This document shows, one piece after another, positions 6,924 to 10,029 of a stretch of DNA of 10,029 nt. The notes below the pieces were generated by a model, which was given only the letters and a program-made list of their open reading frames with translations, ran no database searches and was not told where the DNA came from. This DNA comes from Actinomycetes bacterium (GTDB lineage Bacteria; Actinomycetota; Acidimicrobiia; Acidimicrobiales; JAMCPL01): the NCBI GenBank assembly GCA_021846725.1, contig JAJZWK010000054.1:1-10029 (forward strand), written 5' to 3'. Made by a program: the position numbers and the translations under genes. How positions within the stretch are numbered: position 1 is the first letter of the stretch; each line of letters opens with the position of its first letter.

Positions 6924-7706
6924 TTAATCGGCGTGTACGGCACGGAGACCTGCCCACACCAGATCTGTCAACCTCCTGGCCAGCAATTCTGCCTCTTCTT
7001 GAGTCGGTGGCGGTGGCGGATCGCTACGGCTGTATATTTCCACCCAGTGTCTACTGACTGCTACTCCCATTCCTACTACTGCTTGTGCAAGCATGGTACG
7101 GTGCTCTTCTTCAAGTCCGATATCGATGAGGTTACGGATTATACCAGCTATGGAGTCCTCTACATTTCGCAAGGCCAGAGAGAGATTTCTGTCGTCTTGC
7201 ATGTCGCTCATAAGAAGTAACCTGAATGTATCCATTTCGGTTGCCAGTAGCGTAAAGAATGCCCTAAACCCGAACTCCACCTGCTCTTTCGGTGATGTAG
7301 CACTGGCTGTAGCGGTTGCAATGGCATCTATTAGCTTGGTGCTTGCGTTGGTGACCAATTCCTTGTACAGAGAACGCTTGGAGGGGAAATGCTGGTAGAG
7401 TATAGGTTTGGTAATTCCCGCCAGCATGGATATGTCCTCCATGGTGGTCCCCTTATATCCCTTGGCCGAGAACGCTATCCCAGCTACATTGAGCAGTTGT
7501 TGGCGCCGTTGCTCGGCAGGCATCCTGCGTCTGCGTTGCCGACCGTATTCATGTCCTGTATTTGAAGGAGCAACATCGCCAGTCTGACCTCCTCCTGGGG
7601 CAACGTGATCGTTGGTCGAGATGTCGGCCCTTTTCCCGCTTGTCTCGTCTATGTCGAGTGGAGCTCTTGTCTTGCTGATTATCTCGTCTGTACTGCTTGG
7701 TGCCAT
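6924..7706 (-). CDS. TetR/AcrR-family transcriptional regulator
   Basis: This is a DNA-binding regulator of 260 residues with the standard TetR layout: an N-terminal helix-turn-helix domain at about residues 62-118 (EQRRQQLL, then GTTMEDISMLAGITKPILYQHFPSKRSLY in segments) and an all-helical ligand and dimer domain after it. Ligand specificity cannot be read from the sequence. The first 61 residues are polar, rich in Gly, Asp and Arg, and outside the family fold. A shorter start at Met62 (codon 7521-7523) would give the usual length of about 200 residues. Neither start has a convincing Shine-Dalgarno site. The gene is divergent from the crotonase gene and separated from it by 248 nt of repeat-bearing DNA. 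This arrangement often means the regulator controls itself and its divergent neighbour. It converges on the AddA-like gene. Family assignment is firm; the start and target are inference. Confidence 0.9.
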   Translation of the reverse strand: MAPSSTDEIISKTRAPLDIDETSGKRADISTNDHVAPGGGQTGDVAPSNTGHEYGRQRRRRMPAEQRRQQLLNVAGIAFSAKGYKGTTMEDISMLAGITKPILYQHFPSKRSLYKELVTNASTKLIDAIATATASATSPKEQVEFGFRAFFTLLATEMDTFRLLLMSDMQDDRNLSLALRNVEDSIAGIIRNLIDIGLEEEHRTMLAQAVVGMGVAVSRHWVEIYSRSDPPPPPTQEEAELLARRLTDLVWAGLRAVHAD

Positions 7707-7737
7707 AGAAAGATATTATCACGTCACCAAAGGGTTC

Positions 7738-7774
7738 GTATAGGTGAGTAGTGTGTATAGGTGAGTAGTGTGTA
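7738..7774. repeat. 17-bp tandem repeat upstream of tetR
   Basis: GTATAGGTGAGTAGTGT occurs twice in tandem (7738-7754 and 7755-7771) followed by a 3-base partial copy. It lies about 30 nt upstream of the tetR start and could be a binding site or a slippage product. Confidence 0.92.
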
Positions 7775-7820
7775 TTTACTTCTCCGCCTTGCACTGCTTG
7801 TATGGATGAACAACTCCCTG

Positions 7821-7850
7821 ATCCAAGCTGATCCAACCTGATCCAAGCTG
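7821..7850. repeat. 10-bp triple tandem repeat upstream of the crotonase gene
   Basis: Three 10-bp units (ATCCAAGCTG, ATCCAACCTG, ATCCAAGCTG) differ at one base and are preceded by a partial unit ending CTG. The 10-bp spacing puts each copy on nearly the same face of the helix, which suits cooperative protein binding, but no known box is recognised. Confidence 0.9.
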
Positions 7851-7937
7851 CCTATCTGCTGAGTATCTTAATTGGTTTTTATTATTGCAGGACTTTGATA
7901 GTCTTAGTGATAAGTAGTGTAGCCGAGTTTATGGATT

Positions 7938-7943
7938 GAGAGG
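7938..7943 (+). promoter_or_regulatory. Ribosome binding site of the crotonase gene
   Basis: GAGAGG sits 11 nt before ATG 7955, slightly farther than ideal, and supports this start. Confidence 0.5.
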
Positions 7944-7954
7944 TTGATAGACAT

Positions 7955-8758
7955 ATGGAATCGAGTCAGGAGTTGCTTTATTCAGTAGATAACGGAATAG
8001 CAAGAGTCACGATAAACAGGCCAGAGGCACGTAATGCCATGTCACCAGCTGTTATCGCAGGGTTGCTTGGTGCAATACGCAGTGCAACAGAGGATACTTC
8101 TGTAAGGGTGGTGGTGCTGGCTGGAGCAGGCGATAAGGCTTTTTGTGCTGGTGCTGACCTGTCCAATATGTTCGATTCGTCTTCAAGCGAAAACGGACCA
8201 GGAGTGCTAGAAGGGCATGAGGCGAGGGGAGATATAGTGAAGCTGTTCAAAGAGATGTGGTCGATGGGTAAACCGACGATTGCTAAAGTACAGGGATGGG
8301 CGCTGGCCGGTGGATTTGGTTTGGCTATGGCATGTGATATAGTAGTGGCTTCAGAGAAGGCTCGCTTTGGTGCCCCTGAGATAAATGTAGGATTATGGCC
8401 GTTTATCATTACTGTTCCACTGATGCGTTCTATGCCGCCAAAAATAGCTTTGGAGCTTATGCTTACTGGGCGTGTAGTAGGAGCCAGTGAGGCAAAAGAG
8501 GTTGGATTTGTCAATAGAGTTGTCCCTCACGATGAACTTGATGGTGTGGTAGACGAACTTGCTTCTACGCTTGCAAGTCGTTCGCCTACATTGATGCGTC
8601 TGGGGAGGAATTCGTTTTATTCTGTGTGGGGCGCAAAGCCAGATGATGCATTTCCATATCTTCAGACTATGCTGACTTTGGCATCTATGACTGAGGATGC
8701 GAAGGAGGGTATAAGCGCCTTTTTGGAAAAGAGAGATCCCGTATGGAGGGGCAGGTAA
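7955..8758 (+). CDS. Enoyl-CoA hydratase/isomerase (crotonase) family protein
   Basis: This is a 267-residue cytoplasmic crotonase-fold protein acting on a CoA thioester, with the usual length of the family. The first oxyanion-hole segment is CAGADL (64-69) and the second is in GWALAGGFGLAMACDI (114-129). Of the two catalytic glutamates of rat mitochondrial enoyl-CoA hydratase, Glu164 matches Glu142 (APEI), but the Glu144 position is Gly122. Classical hydration is therefore uncertain, and isomerase or another crotonase chemistry is possible. The segment VGLWPFIITVPLMR replaces the usual glycine-rich loop. The ATG at 7955 is preceded by GAGAGG at 7938-7943 with an 11-nt spacer, and the N-terminus begins eight residues before the first strand as is common in the family. 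It lies 1 nt upstream of gmd and divergent from the tetR gene. Substrate is unknown; fatty-acid, branched-chain or terpenoid acyl-CoA breakdown are all possible. Confidence 0.9.
   Translation: MESSQELLYSVDNGIARVTINRPEARNAMSPAVIAGLLGAIRSATEDTSVRVVVLAGAGDKAFCAGADLSNMFDSSSSENGPGVLEGHEARGDIVKLFKEMWSMGKPTIAKVQGWALAGGFGLAMACDIVVASEKARFGAPEINVGLWPFIITVPLMRSMPPKIALELMLTGRVVGASEAKEVGFVNRVVPHDELDGVVDELASTLASRSPTLMRLGRNSFYSVWGAKPDDAFPYLQTMLTLASMTEDAKEGISAFLEKRDPVWRGR
8745..8750 (+). promoter_or_regulatory. Ribosome binding site of gmd
   Basis: GGAGGG lies 9 nt before the ATG at 8760, inside the last codons of the crotonase gene. It fixes the gmd start and shows that the two genes are translated from one message. 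Confidence 0.7.
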
Positions 8759-8759
8759 C

Positions 8760-9728
8760 ATGCCCAAGACTGCATTGATTACCGGAATTACTGGACAGGA
8801 CGGCTCTTATCTCGCTGAACTGTTACTGGAAAATGGTTACAAAGTCGTCGGGATGATGAGAAGGAGCTCGACTCTTAATTTCGAGCGAATTGCACATATA
8901 CAGGATAAGATTACTCTTGTCTCTGGGGACCTATTGGATGAAGCATCGTTGATGGCAATCTTGCGTGAGCACAGGCCTGACGAGGTGTACAATCTTGCAG
9001 CCCAATCTTTTGTGCAGGCCTCCTGGAGCCAGCCGGTATTGACCGGCGAGACGACTGCTATGGGGGTAACTCGCTTATTGGATGCAATAAGGATGGTAGA
9101 CCCGGAGACTCGTTTCTACCAGGCATCTACTTCTGAGATGTTCGGTAAAGTGCATGAGGTTCCGCAGAGTGAGACTACGCCATTTCATCCGAGGAGCCCA
9201 TATGGGGTGGCCAAGGTATACGGGCACTGGATCACTATCAATTACCGTGAAAGCTATGGGCTCTATTCCGCATCCGGTATCCTATTCAATCACGAGAGTC
9301 CTAGGAGAGGATTGGAGTTTGTAACTCGTAAGGTTACTTACGGTGTGGCCAGAATTGTCAAAGGACTACAAGACAAAGTCGTGCTTGGCAATCTTGACTC
9401 CAAGCGTGATTGGGGGTATGCGGTCGATTATGTGCAGGCAATGTGGCTCATGCTTCAGCAGGAAAAGCCAGAAGATTTCGTTATTTCGACAGGAGAGACA
9501 CACTCGGTAAGAGAGCTGTGCGAAGTAGCATTTGCGCGTGCAGGGCTTGACTGGCAGCGCTATGTAGAGATTGACGAGCGTCTTATCCGGCCAGCAGAGG
9601 TAGACTTGTTGGTAGGAGATTCGAGCAAGGCCAAGACTTTACTTGGATGGGAGCCTCGAGTAGGGTTCAATGAGCTTATAGAGATGATGGTCGATTCTGA
9701 CATGAAGTTGGTGGATGGTCAGGCGTAG
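8760..9728 (+). CDS. gmd: GDP-mannose 4,6-dehydratase
   Basis: This enzyme converts GDP-D-mannose to GDP-4-keto-6-deoxy-mannose, the precursor of GDP-fucose, GDP-rhamnose and related deoxysugars for surface glycans. It is an extended short-chain dehydrogenase. The NADP-binding loop is TGITGQDG (8-15), followed by the family-typical RRSSTLNFERI (34-44). The catalytic set matches the E. coli enzyme with a constant offset of eight: Thr124, Glu126, Tyr148 and Lys152. Strong family signatures are LFNHESPRRG (175-184), FVTRK (187-191) and RDWGYAVDYVQAMW (216-229), with RPAEVDLLVGD near the C-terminus. At 322 residues it is a little shorter than the common 340-375. It starts 1 nt after the crotonase stop with a good ribosome binding site. 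No GDP-fucose synthase or rhamnose reductase is in the window, so the final sugar is undetermined. Confidence 0.95.
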   Translation: MPKTALITGITGQDGSYLAELLLENGYKVVGMMRRSSTLNFERIAHIQDKITLVSGDLLDEASLMAILREHRPDEVYNLAAQSFVQASWSQPVLTGETTAMGVTRLLDAIRMVDPETRFYQASTSEMFGKVHEVPQSETTPFHPRSPYGVAKVYGHWITINYRESYGLYSASGILFNHESPRRGLEFVTRKVTYGVARIVKGLQDKVVLGNLDSKRDWGYAVDYVQAMWLMLQQEKPEDFVISTGETHSVRELCEVAFARAGLDWQRYVEIDERLIRPAEVDLLVGDSSKAKTLLGWEPRVGFNELIEMMVDSDMKLVDGQA

Positions 9729-9731
9729 TGA

Positions 9732-10029
9732 ATGACCGAACAGAGTGAATTGTTAGACGTAGCAGATAATGCCTTAGGTAGAGCACGTGATCTGTTAGCG
9801 GAAGCATCAAGGGTGGTGGTACTAACCGGTGCCGGTATCTCGACAGATTCAGGAATTCCCGATTTCAGGGGACCTAAAGGGGTATGGACCAGGGATCCCG
9901 AGGCTGAAAAACTTTCCGATATCCGTTATTACGTATCTGATGACAATATAAGGCGTAGGGTGTGGGAGGATAGGCTACACTCTCCGGTATGGCAGGCGGT
10001 GCCCAATGCGGGCCATCTGGCGCTGGTCG
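9732..10029 (+). CDS. Sir2-family NAD-dependent protein deacylase, 3' partial
   Basis: The first 99 codons of a sirtuin are present. The product removes acetyl or other acyl groups from lysines, using NAD+. The hallmark NAD-binding sequence is clear: LTGAGIST, then SGIPDFRG, PKGVWT about 35-60 residues from the start, followed by a helical small-domain lead-in. The catalytic His and the zinc cysteines would lie beyond the window end. ATG 9732 is chosen because an in-frame TGA sits immediately before it (9729-9731). It starts 3 nt after the gmd stop, with only a weak AGG (9721-9723) as ribosome binding site, so coupling to gmd is likely. Bacterial sirtuins often control acyl-CoA synthetases; the crotonase gene two positions upstream fits acyl-CoA metabolism, but this link is inference. 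Confidence 0.93.
   Translation, partial: MTEQSELLDVADNALGRARDLLAEASRVVVLTGAGISTDSGIPDFRGPKGVWTRDPEAEKLSDIRYYVSDDNIRRRVWEDRLHSPVWQAVPNAGHLALV

Larger units (their letters stand above)
7707..7954. promoter_or_regulatory. Divergent tetR-crotonase control region
   Basis: This 248-nt non-coding stretch must hold the promoters of both divergent genes. On the tetR side, GATAAT on the minus strand (7715-7720) is a possible -10 box so close to ATG 7706 that the mRNA would be almost leaderless. The 9-bp palindrome GATATTATC (7712-7720) overlaps it and could be an operator. On the crotonase side, TTGCAG (7885-7890) and GATAAG (7909-7914) form only a poor promoter candidate. Two tandem repeats lie in the middle. 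The role is inferred from position. Confidence 0.5.

Noticed and set aside
6933..7398. Plus-strand frames opposite tetR
   Set aside because: These are antisense shadows of a well-supported TetR gene, with no motif or start signal.
7549..7836. Minus-strand 95-codon frame overlapping the tetR start
   Set aside because: It is rich in Arg, Ser and Gln with no motif, and overlaps the clear TetR frame and the control region.
7885..7914. TTGCAG / GATAAG as the crotonase promoter
   Set aside because: Only three and four bases agree with the consensus boxes, so it is mentioned in the control-region entry but not called separately.
8393..8767. Minus-strand frame opposite the crotonase gene
   Set aside because: It is a shadow of the crotonase reading frame; the composition (His, Cys and Arg rich) is typical of antisense translation.

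Overview
The window looks like a chromosomal segment of a bacterium of moderate GC content, probably an actinobacterium. The TetR regulator, the crotonase and the paired helicase-nuclease genes resemble actinobacterial proteins, perhaps of the Acidimicrobiia type. That placement is an inference from remembered family resemblance, not from a search. Six protein-coding genes are supported; the first and last are cut by the window edges.

Layout: (1) Positions 1-2421 (+) hold the C-terminal part of an AddB-like helicase-nuclease with an RecB-family nuclease domain and a four-cysteine iron-sulfur signature. (2) Positions 2431-6768 (+) hold a complete, unusually long AddA-like UvrD helicase with its own C-terminal nuclease. 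The pair is in addB-addA order, 9 nt apart, and should form one double-strand-break resection enzyme. (3) Positions 6769-6923 separate convergent genes and hold two hairpins, one of which resembles the end of an IS200/IS605-type element. (4) A TetR-family regulator lies on the minus strand (6924-7706). (5) A 248-nt divergent region (7707-7954) carries a 17-bp and a 10-bp tandem repeat. (6) A tightly packed plus-strand run follows: crotonase (7955-8758), GDP-mannose 4,6-dehydratase (8760-9728) and the start of a Sir2 NAD-dependent deacylase (9732 to the window end).

The most distinctive signal is in the two resection genes. Both carry low-complexity insertions built from short tandem or near-tandem duplications with periods of 18, 24, 36 and 72 bp, all multiples of three. 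They sit in linkers, between helicase motifs, and inside the second nuclease domain. Repeats in the nearby non-coding DNA (10 and 17 bp) do not keep to multiples of three. I see no CRISPR array, tRNA or rRNA, no complete mobile element, and no gene cluster that I would call a new defence system. The genes are recognisable housekeeping or metabolic families with unusual embellishments.
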